Source: Leisingera sp. ANG-M7 (GTDB lineage: Bacteria; Pseudomonadota; Alphaproteobacteria; Rhodobacterales; Rhodobacteraceae). Taken from it: a stretch of DNA of 64,000 nt. The stretch covers positions 558,001-622,000 of the forward strand of contig NZ_JWLI01000001.1 in the NCBI RefSeq assembly GCF_000813965.1, read 5' to 3'. Made by a program: the position numbers and the translations under genes. This document shows positions 33,820 to 46,975 of this stretch, piece by piece. The notes below the pieces were generated by a model that was not told the origin of the DNA, searched no databases, and saw only the letters and a list, made by a program, of their open reading frames with translations. Position 1 is the stretch's first letter. Every line of letters starts with the position of its first letter.

Positions 33820-34788
33820 TCAGGAGCGTCCCTTTCCCGTGGCCTCCTCAACAATGGGCATCCACTTGGCGCGGTTTACCGCCATCCATCCGCGCGCTGC
33901 GCCTTTCGGGGTCTCGCCGCGGACGTCCACCAAGCCGATCAGCGGCTGCTGGTCCCAGATGCTCAGCTGGTAGTTCTTCAGGATCTCGTATGCGGCCGGC
34001 CAGCGGTCCTTCAGCTCTGGCCAGCTCGCCTTGACCACGCCGCCGCGGTAGAAATCGCAGTCGCCAGTGGCCTTGGGGTTCGGCCCCCAGGACGGATCAG
34101 TGTAACAGGCGGGCTCCGGCTTGGGCAGGCGCACGAACTGCAGCGCATAAGAGGACATTGCCCAATGCGGTGCCCAGAAGGTGGAGATCACCGGACGCTT
34201 TTCCCGGTAGGCCGTCTGGAAGGCCTCGATCATCGCCGCCTCGGACTCGGCCGCGACCACGTCGAACGGCAGTTCCAGCGCACGGATCCGGTCGGCACCG
34301 GGCGAGCCCCAGGATTCCGGGTAGGCCAGGTAGATGCCGCGCTTGCCCTTGCCATCCTCTGAGAAGATGCCAGCGCAGTCGCGCAGCGCCTCCCAATTCG
34401 GCAATCCAGGGCACATCTGCGCAACGTAAGGCGGGAAGACCACGCCATTGCGCGCGTCCAGCCCCATATCGCCAAGATTCTCCAGCTGCCCCGCATCTAC
34501 CAGATCGAAGTACTCAGCAGGGTCGCTGCTGGTCCAGACCTCCACCATCGCGTGCACATCGCCAGTAGCAATTTCGCCGTACAGGTTGCTCTGGTCCGCC
34601 TCGACATATTCGACCGTATATCCAGCCTCTTCCAGAATGCCGCCAGCAATGTAAGTCGACAGGTGCTGGCCGGTCCAGTTGTTCAGCGACAGCCGGATCG
34701 GAGTTCCCACGTCCCCCATGTCAGCTGCTTCGGCGGCTCCCGAAACCGCCAGCGCCGCAAACGCCGCGGCAATCACATTAATTTTCAT
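33820..34788 (-). CDS. Second betaine/choline-type periplasmic binding protein
   Basis: This 322-residue OpuAC-like binding protein has a signal peptide (MKINVIAAAFAALAVSGAAEA). It is clearly paralogous to the 32.5-33.4 kb protein: IRLSLNNWTGQHLSTYIAGGIL, DVHAMVEVWTSS, FWAPHWAMSSYALQFVRLP and the shared DPSWGPNP-CDF region. It has its own terminator and no ATPase or permease of its own nearby. It therefore probably feeds the adjacent transporter with a second ligand or at a different expression level. Confidence 0.92.
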   Translation of the reverse strand: MKINVIAAAFAALAVSGAAEAADMGDVGTPIRLSLNNWTGQHLSTYIAGGILEEAGYTVEYVEADQSNLYGEIATGDVHAMVEVWTSSDPAEYFDLVDAGQLENLGDMGLDARNGVVFPPYVAQMCPGLPNWEALRDCAGIFSEDGKGKRGIYLAYPESWGSPGADRIRALELPFDVVAAESEAAMIEAFQTAYREKRPVISTFWAPHWAMSSYALQFVRLPKPEPACYTDPSWGPNPKATGDCDFYRGGVVKASWPELKDRWPAAYEILKNYQLSIWDQQPLIGLVDVRGETPKGAARGWMAVNRAKWMPIVEEATGKGRS

Positions 34789-34910
34789 TGGCGTAACTCC
34801 CGTACTGCCAGTCGTCCCACACGCCGCGCCTCAGCGCAGCTCCGGGATCAGGCATATCAGGCGGGAGTTGACAAAGATTAACGGCACGCAGGACCGGGTG
34901 TGCCTTCAGA

Positions 34911-34943
34911 AATAAAAACGCCTAAAACTTGCCTCAAGGGCGC
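34911..34943 (-). terminator. Probable terminator of the biotin operon
   Basis: On the minus strand CGCC, an inner CTTG-AGG-CAAG hairpin, and GGCG are followed by TTTTTATTT, 8 bases beyond bioC. Confidence 0.6.
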
Positions 34944-34950
34944 GTCTGAT

Positions 34951-35742
34951 TCAGCCAGTGCGCCGCGCCACCAGCAGCACCGGATCGTAGGTCAACGGCA
35001 GCTTGCCGCCTTGGCCGAACCTTTCCCGGTAGGCATCCTCGAACAACCGCAGCTGCCGGCGGCTCCATCCCTGCTGGGCATTACCGTTCACTCCAGTCTG
35101 ACGCAGGTGCCTGAGCACATCAAGCGCACTATCAAATTCCAGCACGACCGTTCGCTGCTCAATTGCCTGGATCTCCAAGCCATCCGGCAGCAATGACGGC
35201 CATTCATCCGCATCCAGATAGCTCGGCGCCGCGGCAGTGGATCCCAGCGCAGCCAACTCATGGAACTGCCCCCGGCCGAAGCCCGACAGCGCCAGCCAGC
35301 CGCCCGGCTTCAGATGCATTGCCAGCCGGGCCATCAGGGCCCGCGGGTCGGGTATCCACTGCACGGTTGAGGCAGAAGCGATCAGGTCCAGATCCTGCGG
35401 CAACGGCAGGCTTTCGACCGGACCGCTTCTAAAGCGAATCTTAGCCTGGGTCGCCCTTTCCAACGTCTGCATCACCTGCGCTGCCTCCGGCACAAGGTCG
35501 TTCAGGATCAGACTGTCGGTGCCGAAACGCTGCAGCAGATTCCGGGTCAAATGTCCTGTGCCGCAACCGAATTCCAAAACGCTGCCAAAGTGCCGCTGTG
35601 CACCCTGATCCTGCAGCATCCGGGCCAGATGCCCGGCCGTTCCTGCCTGCACCGAAGCCGCGCCATGATAGCTTTCAAGCCCGCGGCGGAAGCTTTGCTG
35701 CACGCGGGACTGATCCAGATGCGGGGGCTGCATGTCCTTCAT
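34951..35742 (-). CDS. bioC: Malonyl-ACP O-methyltransferase
   Basis: This 263-residue class I SAM methyltransferase methylates the free carboxyl of malonyl-ACP to start pimelate assembly on the fatty-acid machinery. The AdoMet motif is VLEFGCGTGHLTRNLL, preceded by an N-terminal helix with SRVQQSFRRGLESYHGAA (the BioC 'FdraA..Y' region). ASTVQWIPDP is also characteristic. The start at 35742 overlaps the bioG stop by one base (TGATG) and was preferred to the longer reading. It is the last gene of bioBFDAGC. Confidence 0.92.
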   Translation of the reverse strand: MKDMQPPHLDQSRVQQSFRRGLESYHGAASVQAGTAGHLARMLQDQGAQRHFGSVLEFGCGTGHLTRNLLQRFGTDSLILNDLVPEAAQVMQTLERATQAKIRFRSGPVESLPLPQDLDLIASASTVQWIPDPRALMARLAMHLKPGGWLALSGFGRGQFHELAALGSTAAAPSYLDADEWPSLLPDGLEIQAIEQRTVVLEFDSALDVLRHLRQTGVNGNAQQGWSRRQLRLFEDAYRERFGQGGKLPLTYDPVLLVARRTG

Positions 35743-36356
35743 CAGAACAGCTCCTCCCACTGCGCAAACCGGTCGAACGGTGCATGCGGCGCGTCCAGAT
35801 GCGACACATTCTGCCCGGCCCAGGCGCGGGCCAGGTTGGCGGGCGGGAAGATCTTATCGCCAGAGCTGATCCAGACCCGGTTGAACCGCATCTGCGGCGC
35901 ATCCCCCCGGCGCTCCACCGCCAGAAGTTCTGCACGCCGGGCCTCTACATCCAGCGCCTCGGCGTCCTGAGGAGCACCGAAGACGCGGCCCAGGAACTGC
36001 TGGTAGCTTTCCGGGCTTAAGGTTTCCACGGTGCGGCGGAACACGGCAGGCGGAATGCCTGCGCCGCGACTCACTGGCTGCAGGCTGCCGTTCACTGCCG
36101 CCTTGCGCTGGAACGGATCCGGCCGCCCCTGCTGCCAATGGGCATAGGCGGCCACGCCAAACGACCAGGCCAGCAGACTGATCCGCTCATAACCAGACAG
36201 GTCCGGCAGCTCTGCATCCAGATCGGCATAACCATTGGCAAACAGGATGTCCTGTTCGCCATCCAGGTGCCAGAACACCTCCGGCCCCACAGCCCAGCCG
36301 CCGAAGACCACGATGGCCTCGGCTGCTTGGTTCTGTTTGAGCCAGCGGAACTCCAT
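35742..36356 (-). CDS. bioG: Pimeloyl-ACP methyl ester esterase, BioG type (DUF452)
   Basis: This 204-residue alpha/beta hydrolase removes the methyl group from pimeloyl-ACP methyl ester, doing the job of BioH. The Ser nucleophile is in AWSFGVAA (S65), with GGWAVGPEVF at the oxyanion side and a C-terminal catalytic His in LDAPHAPFDRF. DUF452 membership and the position between bioA and bioC support the call. It is separated from bioA by three bases and coupled to bioC. Confidence 0.92.
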   Translation of the reverse strand: MEFRWLKQNQAAEAIVVFGGWAVGPEVFWHLDGEQDILFANGYADLDAELPDLSGYERISLLAWSFGVAAYAHWQQGRPDPFQRKAAVNGSLQPVSRGAGIPPAVFRRTVETLSPESYQQFLGRVFGAPQDAEALDVEARRAELLAVERRGDAPQMRFNRVWISSGDKIFPPANLARAWAGQNVSHLDAPHAPFDRFAQWEELF

Positions 36357-36359
36357 GGC

Positions 36360-37658
36360 TTACAGCTCCCGCGCAAGCCGCAGCATGCCTACGGTGATTT
36401 CGCTCAGCTGATCCGGTGAGGTGATGAAGGGCGGCATGGTGTAGATATTGGTGCCGAAGGGGCGCAGGAATACACCCATTTCACGGGCACGGGCATGCGC
36501 CTCATCCGCCGAGACCCGGTGCTTCATCTCGATGACGCCAATGGCGCCCAAGACCCGCACGTCCGCCACATTCGGCAGGTCGCGGGCCGGGGCCAGTTCG
36601 GCCTGCATCTGTTCGCCGATAGCGGCCACCGTGCCGCGCCAGTCCTGCCCGGTGAGCAGGTCCAACGAGGCTTTGGCCGCGGCGCAAGCCAGCGGGTTGC
36701 CCATATAGGTCGGCCCGTGCATGAACAGCCCGGGATTGCCGCCGCCGATGCCTTCCGCCACGCGGTCGTTGGTCATGGTGCAGGCGAAAGAGATATGGCC
36801 GCCGGTCAGCCCCTTGCCGAGGCAGATGATATCCGGCTCCACCGTGCAAAAATTGGTGGCAAACAGTTCGCTGGTACGGCCAAAGCCGGTGGCGATTTCG
36901 TCAAAGATCAAAAGGATGCCCAGTTCGTCGCACAAGGCGCGGGCCTGGTTCAGATATTCCGGGTGGTAGAAATACATACCGCCGGTGCCCTGCACCACGG
37001 GCTCCAGAATGAAGGCGGCGATCCTCTGGGCGTTGGCCTCAAGCACTGCGCGCAGCTCACCCAACCCATTTCGGGCCGGATCCTCCACCCAATCCTCGCT
37101 GATGCGGACCGGCGGGCGGGACACAAAATGCTGCACGCTCAGCGCGCCCTGGAACAGGTGGTGCATGCCGGTATCCGGGTCGCAGACGCTCATCGCTTTC
37201 CAGGTGTCGCCGTGGTAGCCGGAGCGTATGGTGGCAAACTCCTTGCGGCCCGGCTGGCCGATCGCGTGCTGGTACTGCACCGCCATCTTCATCGCCACCT
37301 CGACCGAGACCGAGCCTGAATCACAATAGAAAATGCGCGTGAGGCTTTCGGGGGTGATCTCCAGCAGTTTGCGGCCCAGGTCGATGGCCGGATCATGGGT
37401 CAGCCCGCCGAACATCACATGCGGCAGGGTGTCAAGCTGAGCGTGGATTGCCTTGGTGATCGCCGGGTTTTTATGCCCGTGCATCATGCACCACCACGAC
37501 GACATGGCGTCGATCAGCCGGGTGCCGTCGTCCAGAGTGATGTACATGCCCGCGCTTTCCTTCACGACGAACGTCGGACCGGGCTTTGCGACATTGGTGT
37601 AGGGATGCCAGAGGTGCTGCTGGTCAAACTCCAGCTGGGTGAGGTCTGCGGCACTCAT
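36360..37658 (-). CDS. bioA: Adenosylmethionine-8-amino-7-oxononanoate aminotransferase
   Basis: This 432-residue PLP enzyme converts KAPA to DAPA using SAM as amino donor. It starts in the usual way with HLWHPYTNV and has [53 protein letters not shown] and the PLP lysine in CLGKGLTGG. The stop overlaps nothing upstream; the start overlaps the bioD stop by four bases (ATGA). Confidence 0.96.
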   Translation of the reverse strand: MSAADLTQLEFDQQHLWHPYTNVAKPGPTFVVKESAGMYITLDDGTRLIDAMSSWWCMMHGHKNPAITKAIHAQLDTLPHVMFGGLTHDPAIDLGRKLLEITPESLTRIFYCDSGSVSVEVAMKMAVQYQHAIGQPGRKEFATIRSGYHGDTWKAMSVCDPDTGMHHLFQGALSVQHFVSRPPVRISEDWVEDPARNGLGELRAVLEANAQRIAAFILEPVVQGTGGMYFYHPEYLNQARALCDELGILLIFDEIATGFGRTSELFATNFCTVEPDIICLGKGLTGGHISFACTMTNDRVAEGIGGGNPGLFMHGPTYMGNPLACAAAKASLDLLTGQDWRGTVAAIGEQMQAELAPARDLPNVADVRVLGAIGVIEMKHRVSADEAHARAREMGVFLRPFGTNIYTMPPFITSPDQLSEITVGMLRLAREL

Positions 37659-38281
37659 GACAGCGCCTCCTTGATCAGATCCACCCGGATGCTGGCCTGA
37701 AAGGCCACGGCCAGCGCGTCAGAGGTCAGCTCGCCCAGCACCGGCAGCCGCCCCAGGTGCGCCACCTGGCCGAATTGGCAGATGGTTTCCTCCACCGCCG
37801 GCTCCGCATCGCCGATGAATGCCACACCCGCGACCGCACAGCCCGCATCGCGCAGGGCTTTCAGCGACAGGAGCGTGTGGTTGATCGTGCCCAGCTGGGT
37901 CCGGGCGCAGAGGATTACCGGCGCGCGCCAGCGGGCGAACAGATCGAGATACAGCACCTTGCGGTTCAGCGGCACCATCAGCCCGCCTGCGCCTTCGGCC
38001 ACCAGCACGCCGTCAACCTCAGGCAAGGGCAGTTCATCGGGGTCGATCTCCACGCCTTCAGCCTCTGCCGACAGATGCGGCGAGGCGGGCAGTTGCAGCA
38101 GGTAGCCCTCGGGCAGCGCCGGGCGGCCCGACAGGCGGGACACAATCTGGCTGTCGGTCTCCTCCTCCAGCCCGGATTGCACCGGCTTCCAGTATGTGGC
38201 GCCCAGCGCCTGCACCAGGCCGGCCGAGAAGATGGTCTTGCCGATGCCGGTATCGGTTCCGGTGACGATCAGCGCGCTCAT
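37655..38281 (-). CDS. bioD: Dethiobiotin synthetase
   Basis: This 208-residue P-loop ligase closes the ureido ring of dethiobiotin from DAPA, CO2 and ATP. It starts [21 protein letters not shown] (Walker [10 protein letters not shown]) and has [14 protein letters not shown], and [11 protein letters not shown], all typical for BioD. Four-base ATGA overlaps couple it to bioF upstream and bioA downstream. Confidence 0.95.
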   Translation of the reverse strand: MSALIVTGTDTGIGKTIFSAGLVQALGATYWKPVQSGLEEETDSQIVSRLSGRPALPEGYLLQLPASPHLSAEAEGVEIDPDELPLPEVDGVLVAEGAGGLMVPLNRKVLYLDLFARWRAPVILCARTQLGTINHTLLSLKALRDAGCAVAGVAFIGDAEPAVEETICQFGQVAHLGRLPVLGELTSDALAVAFQASIRVDLIKEALS

Positions 38282-39417
38282 GGCTTGGTCTCCATTTCCC
38301 GGGCAAGGTCCTCGAACATTTGGGTGATGACCCCCGCCCCCGTATTCAACGTGATCGACAACCGCAGCCGCGAAGTGCCGCGCGGCACCGTCGGCGGGCG
38401 GATGCCGCGGATATCGTATCCTCGATCTTGCATGGCGGAGGCCAGCGCCATGGTGCGTTTGTCATCGCCAACGATCACTGGCAGGATCTGGCTCTGAAAT
38501 CCTTCCAGCCCGCACAGGCGCTTGGCCTCGCCTTGGGCGTGGGTAATCCCCTGCCACGCCTGTTCACGGCGGCCCGGGTTCTGCTGAAGTTCCTGCAAGG
38601 CCGCCCGCACCAGCGCCGCATTCAAGGGTGACGGCGCGGTTGCAAAGATGAACCCGCGCGCCTTGTTGATCAGCGTCTCGATCAGCACCCGCTGGCCGCA
38701 GATCAGCGCACCGGAAGCGCCCAGCGCCTTGCCGCAGGTGTGCAGGGACAAAACATTCGGACGGTGGGCAATTTCATGCGCCAGCCCGCGGCCCAGGTCG
38801 CCGAAAACGCCCGTCGAATGCGCCTCATCCACCACAAGCACGACGCCTTCTGCATCTGCCAAAGCCATCAGCGCATCCAGCGGCGCCAGGTCGCCATCCA
38901 TGGAGTAGACCGCTTCCACCGCAATCCAGACCTGACCAGTGCCGCCTTCAGAGCGCCAGTCTTTCAGAATACGTGCGGCGTCCTCCGCATCGCTGTGGGC
39001 GAAGCTGAGCGTCTCTGCCCGGCCCAGCCGCATCCCGTCATGGGTGCTGGCGTGGATCAGAGCGTCATACAGCACCAGATCGCCCTGCTGCGGCAGGGTG
39101 GAGAAGATCGCCTGATTGGCATTGAACCCGCCGCCCATGAACAACGCGGCCTCAGTGCCGAAGAATTCAGCCGCCTCAGCTTCCAGACGCTGGTGTTCCG
39201 CGTCATTGCCGCGCAAGAGGCGCGAGCCGCCCGCCCCCACCGGCACCCCGCGGGCCAGCGCGTCTGCGGCGGCGGCGCTCAGCACATCGCTGCTCGCCAG
39301 CCCGAGGTAGTCGTTGGAGGCAAAGTCATGCCCGTCCCGCGGCATCAGCTGCCGGTAGCGTCCGCGCGTGCGCAGCGCTTCCAGCGATTTCTCATGCCTC
39401 GGGAAGGCGCCCGCCAT
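38278..39417 (-). CDS. bioF: 8-amino-7-oxononanoate synthase
   Basis: This 379-residue PLP enzyme condenses pimeloyl-ACP (or -CoA) with L-alanine. Visible are [53 protein letters not shown] and the PLP lysine in [13 protein letters not shown]. The start at 39417 ([10 protein letters not shown]) overlaps the bioB stop by one base; the longer upstream reading is inside bioB. Second gene of the operon. Confidence 0.95.
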   Translation of the reverse strand: MAGAFPRHEKSLEALRTRGRYRQLMPRDGHDFASNDYLGLASSDVLSAAAADALARGVPVGAGGSRLLRGNDAEHQRLEAEAAEFFGTEAALFMGGGFNANQAIFSTLPQQGDLVLYDALIHASTHDGMRLGRAETLSFAHSDAEDAARILKDWRSEGGTGQVWIAVEAVYSMDGDLAPLDALMALADAEGVVLVVDEAHSTGVFGDLGRGLAHEIAHRPNVLSLHTCGKALGASGALICGQRVLIETLINKARGFIFATAPSPLNAALVRAALQELQQNPGRREQAWQGITHAQGEAKRLCGLEGFQSQILPVIVGDDKRTMALASAMQDRGYDIRGIRPPTVPRGTSRLRLSITLNTGAGVITQMFEDLAREMETKP

Positions 39418-40394
39418 CAGCGGCTGCCGTCGCAGCCCGCGGCCATGGCGGTGATGCCCAGACGGTCGAACAGCTGCTGGTCCTTGTCCTCTTCGGGGTT
39501 GTCCGCCGTCAGCAGCGTGTCGCCCACAAAGATCGAGTTGGCACCGGCAAAGAAGCACATCGCCTGCATTTCATCCGACATATCGGTGCGGCCAGCAGAC
39601 AGGCGGACATGCGACTTCGGCATCAGGATGCGGGCCAGCGCCACGGAGCGGACGAATTCGATCGGGTCCAGCTTCTCGACATTGGCGAGCGGCGTGTCGG
39701 CGATCGGGATCAGCATGTTCACGGGCACCGAGTCCGGGTGCACCTCCAGCGTTGCCAGCGCCAGCATCATGTCGATGCGGTCGAGCTGCTTTTCCCCCAT
39801 GCCAACGATGCCGCCGGAGCAGACCTTGATGCCTGCTTCGCGCACCCGGTTCAGGGTGTCGATACGGTCTGCGAAGGTGCGGGTGGTGATGATCTCGGAG
39901 TAATAACGCTCCGAGGTGTCGATGTTGTGGTTGTAATAATCCAGGCCCGCATCTCGCAGGCGGAACACCTGCTCCTCGTCCAGCATGCCGAGCGTCATGC
40001 AGGTTTCCATACCCAGGTCCTTGACGCCCTGCACCATCGCTTCCAGCGCGGCCATGTCGCGGTCCTTGGGCGAACGCCAGGCGGCACCCATGCAGTAACG
40101 AGTCGCGCCGCCTTCCTTGGCTTTCTTGGCCTCGGCGATCACCCGCTGCACTTCGATCAGCTTGGAGGCCGACAACTGCGCGCCGTTGCGGGCCGACTGC
40201 GAGCAATAGGCGCAATCCTCGGCGCAGCCGCCGGTCTTGATGCTCAGGAGCTTGGATTTCTGCACCTGGTTGGGGTCGAAGTGCTGCCGGTGCACGGTGT
40301 GCGCCTGAAACAGCAAGTCCATGAAGGGCTTGTTGTAAATCGCTTCCGCTTCCTCGCGGGTCCAGTCGGTGCGGATGGGTGCAGCGTCCAGCAT
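39417..40394 (-). CDS. bioB: Biotin synthase
   Basis: This 325-residue radical SAM enzyme inserts sulfur into dethiobiotin. The [4Fe-4S] cluster motif is [13 protein letters not shown] (C57, C61, C64). Other family segments are [46 protein letters not shown] and the auxiliary cluster Arg in [12 protein letters not shown]. It is the first gene of the biotin operon and follows a BioR operator 53 bases upstream. Length is close to the usual 320-350. Confidence 0.97.
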   Translation of the reverse strand: MLDAAPIRTDWTREEAEAIYNKPFMDLLFQAHTVHRQHFDPNQVQKSKLLSIKTGGCAEDCAYCSQSARNGAQLSASKLIEVQRVIAEAKKAKEGGATRYCMGAAWRSPKDRDMAALEAMVQGVKDLGMETCMTLGMLDEEQVFRLRDAGLDYYNHNIDTSERYYSEIITTRTFADRIDTLNRVREAGIKVCSGGIVGMGEKQLDRIDMMLALATLEVHPDSVPVNMLIPIADTPLANVEKLDPIEFVRSVALARILMPKSHVRLSAGRTDMSDEMQAMCFFAGANSIFVGDTLLTADNPEEDKDQQLFDRLGITAMAAGCDGSR

Positions 40395-40447
40395 GCTGTC
40401 TCCTGTTCTCTATACCTGTTGGCCATGCGCGGATGGCGTTTCCGGTT

Positions 40448-40457
40448 TTATAGATAA
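40448..40457. promoter_or_regulatory. BioR operator (TTATMKATAA box)
   Basis: TTATAGATAA matches exactly the consensus TTATMKATAA known for BioR, the GntR-family biotin repressor of alphaproteobacteria. It lies about 53 bases upstream of bioB, in an AT-rich stretch expected to contain the promoter. This supports biotin-responsive control by BioR, whose gene is not in the window. Confidence 0.82.
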
Positions 40458-40610
40458 TTTTATGGCCGCCAATCAAGCATCAAAGCTGCGCTGCAGCGAT
40501 TTGCCCCAATGTCGCGCCAATAAGGCCAATATGAAACTGATTTTAATACCAAAAAATAATCTACAAAGATTCCGGTTGACGCAAACCCCGTACCTCCCCT
40601 AGCCCTATAG

Positions 40611-40724
40611 GCACGCAGGGGAGTCCCGCCCAAGGGACTGAGAGGCGTCATGGTGCGGGGCATCCCGGACCGGCGGCGCGACCCTTTGAACCTGACCCAG
40701 TTGATACTGGCGTAGGAAGCAAGA
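40611..40724 (+). promoter_or_regulatory. TPP riboswitch (THI element) of the thiamine operon
   Basis: Conserved THI-box parts are visible in order: GGGGAGTCCC near 40618, GGGACTGAGAGG (the CTGAGA core at 40638-40643), GACCCTTTGAACCTGA (40680-40695) and GTTGATACTGGCGTAGGAAGC. It binds thiamine pyrophosphate and represses thiC expression when TPP is abundant. About 150 bases of leader separate it from thiC. A TTGACG (40576) upstream is a candidate -35 box without an obvious -10 partner. Confidence 0.95.
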
Positions 40725-43652
<2,928 letters not shown>

Positions 43653-43819
43653 AGTTTCGGCAAGTGACCTGCAATCTGCCCTTCAGGAGCTCGGCTTTGC
43701 CGGTTCCGCCGTTGCGACCGCGCTGAACGGCACGTTTGTTGCCCGTAGCCAGCGGGCAGAGGTGCAGCTGGCCGCGGGCGACTGCCTGGAAGTCCTGGCC
43801 CCGATGCAAGGAGGCTGAG

Positions 43820-44587
43820 ATGAGAGTTTACGGAACAGAGATCGCCTCGCGGCTGCTCTTGGGCACGGCGCAGTACCCCTCGCCTGCGGTGCTGGCAGAG
43901 GCGGTGAAATCAAGCGGCACGGAAATCATCACCGTGTCCTTGCGCCGGGAGACCGCCGACGGATCCGGCACCGCCTTTTGGCAGGAGCTGCAGAAGACCG
44001 GCTGCCGCATCCTGCCGAACACCGCGGGCTGCCATTCGGTGCAGGAGGCGGTGACCACCGCCCGTATGGCGCGGGAGCTGTTCGGCACGCCATGGATCAA
44101 GCTGGAGGTGATCGGCCATTCCGACACGCTGCAGCCGGATGTGTTTGGTCTGGTGGAGGCCGCGCGGGTGCTGAGCGGCGAAGGGTTCCAGGTCTTCCCC
44201 TATACCACCGACGATCTGGTGGTGGGGGAGAAGCTCTTGGAGGCGGGCTGCGAGGTGCTGATGCCCTGGGGCGCGCCGATCGGTTCCGGCCAGGGGCTGC
44301 GCAACCCGGATGCCTTGCGGGCGATGCGGGCGCATTTTCCGGGCGTACCGATGATTGTGGACGCTGGGATCGGGCGGCCCTCGGACGCGGCCCAGGCGAT
44401 GGAGCTGGGCATGGATGCGGTGCTGCTGAACACTGCGGTCGCCAAGGCCGGCGACCCTGCCGGGATGGCCCGTGCAATGGCGCTGGCGGTTGAGGCAGGC
44501 CGTGCCGGCTTTGCCGCCGACCCGATGGAGCGGCGCGACATGGCGGTGCCCTCAACCCCTGTTCTGGGAATGGCGGAGTTTGCATGA
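43820..44587 (+). CDS. thiG: Thiazole synthase ThiG
   Basis: This 255-residue TIM-barrel synthase forms the thiazole phosphate ring from DXP, dehydroglycine and ThiS thiocarboxylate. Visible are [44 protein letters not shown] (the Schiff-base Lys), [13 protein letters not shown] and [30 protein letters not shown]. It starts one base after the thiS stop codon and its stop overlaps thiE by four bases. Confidence 0.96.
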   Translation: MRVYGTEIASRLLLGTAQYPSPAVLAEAVKSSGTEIITVSLRRETADGSGTAFWQELQKTGCRILPNTAGCHSVQEAVTTARMARELFGTPWIKLEVIGHSDTLQPDVFGLVEAARVLSGEGFQVFPYTTDDLVVGEKLLEAGCEVLMPWGAPIGSGQGLRNPDALRAMRAHFPGVPMIVDAGIGRPSDAAQAMELGMDAVLLNTAVAKAGDPAGMARAMALAVEAGRAGFAADPMERRDMAVPSTPVLGMAEFA

Positions 44588-45192
44588 TGGAACGGTTTTA
44601 TTTGATTGTCGGTCATGTCGGCCGTCTGGAGCTGCTGGTTCCTCAAGGCGCGAAACTGGTGCAGTTGCGCATCAAGGACCGGCCGGAGGCAGAGGTGCGC
44701 CGCCAGATCGCCCGGGCGCGGGATTTCTGCGCGGTGCATGATGCCCAGTTGGTGGTCAATGACCACTGGCAGGCGGCGCTGGACCTGAACTGCGGCTTTG
44801 TGCACCTGGGACAGGAGGACATGGACACCGCCGACTTTGCTGCGCTGCGCCGCAAGGGGGTCCGCTTTGGCCTGTCGACCCATGATGAGGCAGAACTGGA
44901 CCGCGCCTTGTCCCTTGGACCTGCATATGTGGCGCTGGGGCCGGTCTATCCGACGCTCCTGAAGCAGATGAAATGGGGACCGCAGGGGCTGGAGCGGGTG
45001 ACGCGCTGGAAGCAGATGACGGGCGATGTGCCGCTGGTTGCCATCGGCGGACTGACCCCGGAGCGGCTGCCGGGGGTTTTTGCCGCGGGCGCCGACAGCG
45101 CAGCGGTGGTGACGGACATCCAGCTGGCAGACGATCCTGAGGCCCGCACCCGCGAATGGGTGCAGGCTTGCCGGATCCAGGAAGACGCATGA
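44584..45192 (+). CDS. thiE: Thiamine-phosphate synthase ThiE
   Basis: This 202-residue TIM barrel joins HMP pyrophosphate and thiazole phosphate. Features are [31 protein letters not shown], the LSTHDEAEL loop, [13 protein letters not shown] and [29 protein letters not shown]. It fits the ThiE2-like alphaproteobacterial form. The first two codons are both ATG. Four-base overlaps couple it with thiG and thiF. Confidence 0.93.
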   Translation: MMERFYLIVGHVGRLELLVPQGAKLVQLRIKDRPEAEVRRQIARARDFCAVHDAQLVVNDHWQAALDLNCGFVHLGQEDMDTADFAALRRKGVRFGLSTHDEAELDRALSLGPAYVALGPVYPTLLKQMKWGPQGLERVTRWKQMTGDVPLVAIGGLTPERLPGVFAAGADSAAVVTDIQLADDPEARTREWVQACRIQEDA

Positions 45193-46160
45193 ATCGCTAT
45201 GCGCGTCAGGTGATCCTGCCGGAGGTGGGTGCGGAGGGGCAGGCACGCCTCGCACGCGCCCATGTGCTGGTGGTTGGCGCCGGGGGGCTGGGCTGTCCGG
45301 TGCTGCAATACCTGGGCGGCGCGGGTGTCGGGCGGATCACGGTAATGGATGGTGACGTGGTGGAGGAGAGCAACCTGCACCGGCAGGTGCTCTATTCCGC
45401 CGCGGACATCGGTTTACCCAAGGCGCAAGCGGCCCGGCGGCACGTGCTGGCAGCCAATCCTAGCCTGCAAGTCACAGCACAGTCACTGCGCCTTGATGCG
45501 GCCAACGCAGAGCAGATGGTAGCAGCAGCTGATCTGGTGGTGGATGCGGCAGACAGTTTTGCGGTGTCCTATATCCTGTCGGATGAATGCCTGCGTCAGG
45601 GCAAAGTGCTGATTTCGGCCTCTGCACTGGGGCAATCGGGCTATGCAGGTGGCTTTTGCGGTGGTGCGCCGTCGCTGCGGGCGGTGTTCCCGGACCTGCC
45701 CGCACAGGCAGCGACCTGCGCAACCGCCGGGGTGATGGGGCCGCTTGTGGGCATGATCGGCGCGCTGCAGGCGCAACTGGTGCTGAAAGCGCTGCTGGGT
45801 CATCGGCCCTCGCCGCTGGGGCAGCTGTTTGTCTTCCGGCTGGAGGATCTGCAGGTAAGTTCCTTCCGCTTTGACGGGGCTGAGGAACCGGAGGATGCTC
45901 TGCCCTTTGTTTCAGCCGCGCAAATTCTGCCCGGTGACACGGTGGTGGTCGAACTGCGGGACACGGCAGAGGCACCCCAACCGGCGGTGCCGCAGGCCCT
46001 GCGGATCGCCCGCACGGATCTGCCCGCCGCCGGGCTGCCGCGCGAGGGGCGGATTGTGCTGTGCTGCCGCAGCGGGCTGCGGGCCTGGGGCGCGGCGCGG
46101 GATCTGCGACAGGCGGGATACCGCAACCTGGCCTTGCTGGCGGCAGGGGACAGCAATTGA
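45189..46160 (+). CDS. thiF: ThiF/MoeB-type adenylyltransferase with C-terminal rhodanese-like segment
   Basis: This 323-residue E1-like enzyme adenylates the C terminus of ThiS. The nucleotide-binding motif is VLVVGAGGLGCPVLQYL, with DGDVVEESNLHRQVLY and a catalytic-type Cys in TCATAGVMGP. The zinc-binding CxxC pairs of MoeB are not evident. The C-terminal part reads IVLCCRSGLRAWGAARDLRQAGY, like a rhodanese active-site loop, suggesting it can also handle persulfide sulfur. ATGA and TTGA overlaps link it to thiE and thiD. Confidence 0.88.
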   Translation: MNRYARQVILPEVGAEGQARLARAHVLVVGAGGLGCPVLQYLGGAGVGRITVMDGDVVEESNLHRQVLYSAADIGLPKAQAARRHVLAANPSLQVTAQSLRLDAANAEQMVAAADLVVDAADSFAVSYILSDECLRQGKVLISASALGQSGYAGGFCGGAPSLRAVFPDLPAQAATCATAGVMGPLVGMIGALQAQLVLKALLGHRPSPLGQLFVFRLEDLQVSSFRFDGAEEPEDALPFVSAAQILPGDTVVVELRDTAEAPQPAVPQALRIARTDLPAAGLPREGRIVLCCRSGLRAWGAARDLRQAGYRNLALLAAGDSN

Positions 46161-46861
46161 CCGTTATTCTGGCCATCGGCGGCACCGACAGCAGCGGCGG
46201 TGCGGGGCTGACGCGGGATACGGCGATGGCTGCAGAACTGGGCGCCACGGTCCGTCCGGTGGCGACCGCCATCACCGTTCAGACAAATGCGGCGGTTCTA
46301 AGTGTTCACCCCTGCCCGCCCCAAACTGTGGCGGATCAGGTCCGCGCTGCGCTGGCAACTGCCCCGGCGCCGGGGGCTGTGAAGATCGGCATGCTGGGCT
46401 CTGCCGCCGCGGCAGAGACTGTGGAGGCCGCCTTGCCAGCGAGGCTGCCCATTGTGCTGGACCCGGTCCTGAAGGCGAGCTCCGGCGGCACATTGATGGA
46501 CGCAGACGGGTTTGGCGCCCTGCTGCGCCGTGCCGCGCTGGTCACTCCAAACCTGAGTGAACTGGAGGTGCTTGCCGGCACTGGCGGCCCGCTTGATGCG
46601 CAAGCCGCGGCCCTGCTGGCCCAAGGCGCGCAGGCGGTGCTGGTCAAAGGCGGACACGGGACCGGCGCCGAAAGCACGGATCTACTGTTCATGCCGGATG
46701 GGTCTGTCACGCCTTTTGCGGCGCAGCGGCTGCCTGTTTCGAAACGCGGGACAGGATGCAGTCTCGCCACCGCCATCGCCTGCCACCTGGCGCAGGGTGC
46801 TGATCTGGACGGCGCCTGCAGCCAAGCCAAGCGCGCCGTCCACAGCTGGCTGCGCCGCTGA
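46157..46861 (+). CDS. thiD: Hydroxymethylpyrimidine/phosphomethylpyrimidine kinase
   Basis: This 234-residue ribokinase-fold enzyme phosphorylates HMP and HMP-P. It has AIGGTDSSGGAGLTRD, TAITVQTN, VKIGMLGSA, PIVLDPVLKASSGG, ALVTPNLSELEVL, VLVKGGHGTG and the GTGCSLATAIACHLA catalytic loop. The start appears to be TTG at 46157, overlapping the thiF stop (TTGA) with AGGGGA upstream; no ATG fits. It is the last gene of the thiamine operon. Confidence 0.92.
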   Translation: MTVILAIGGTDSSGGAGLTRDTAMAAELGATVRPVATAITVQTNAAVLSVHPCPPQTVADQVRAALATAPAPGAVKIGMLGSAAAAETVEAALPARLPIVLDPVLKASSGGTLMDADGFGALLRRAALVTPNLSELEVLAGTGGPLDAQAAALLAQGAQAVLVKGGHGTGAESTDLLFMPDGSVTPFAAQRLPVSKRGTGCSLATAIACHLAQGADLDGACSQAKRAVHSWLRR

Positions 46862-46975
46862 CCGCAGCGAGGTCGCAGGCAGACGTTTTTCGGGACGGTT
46901 TCAGGACGGAGATGAACGGGCGGTCTTCTTAGGGTCGCCGCAAACCTCCACTCCAAAACTCGGGAGACCTGCCCC

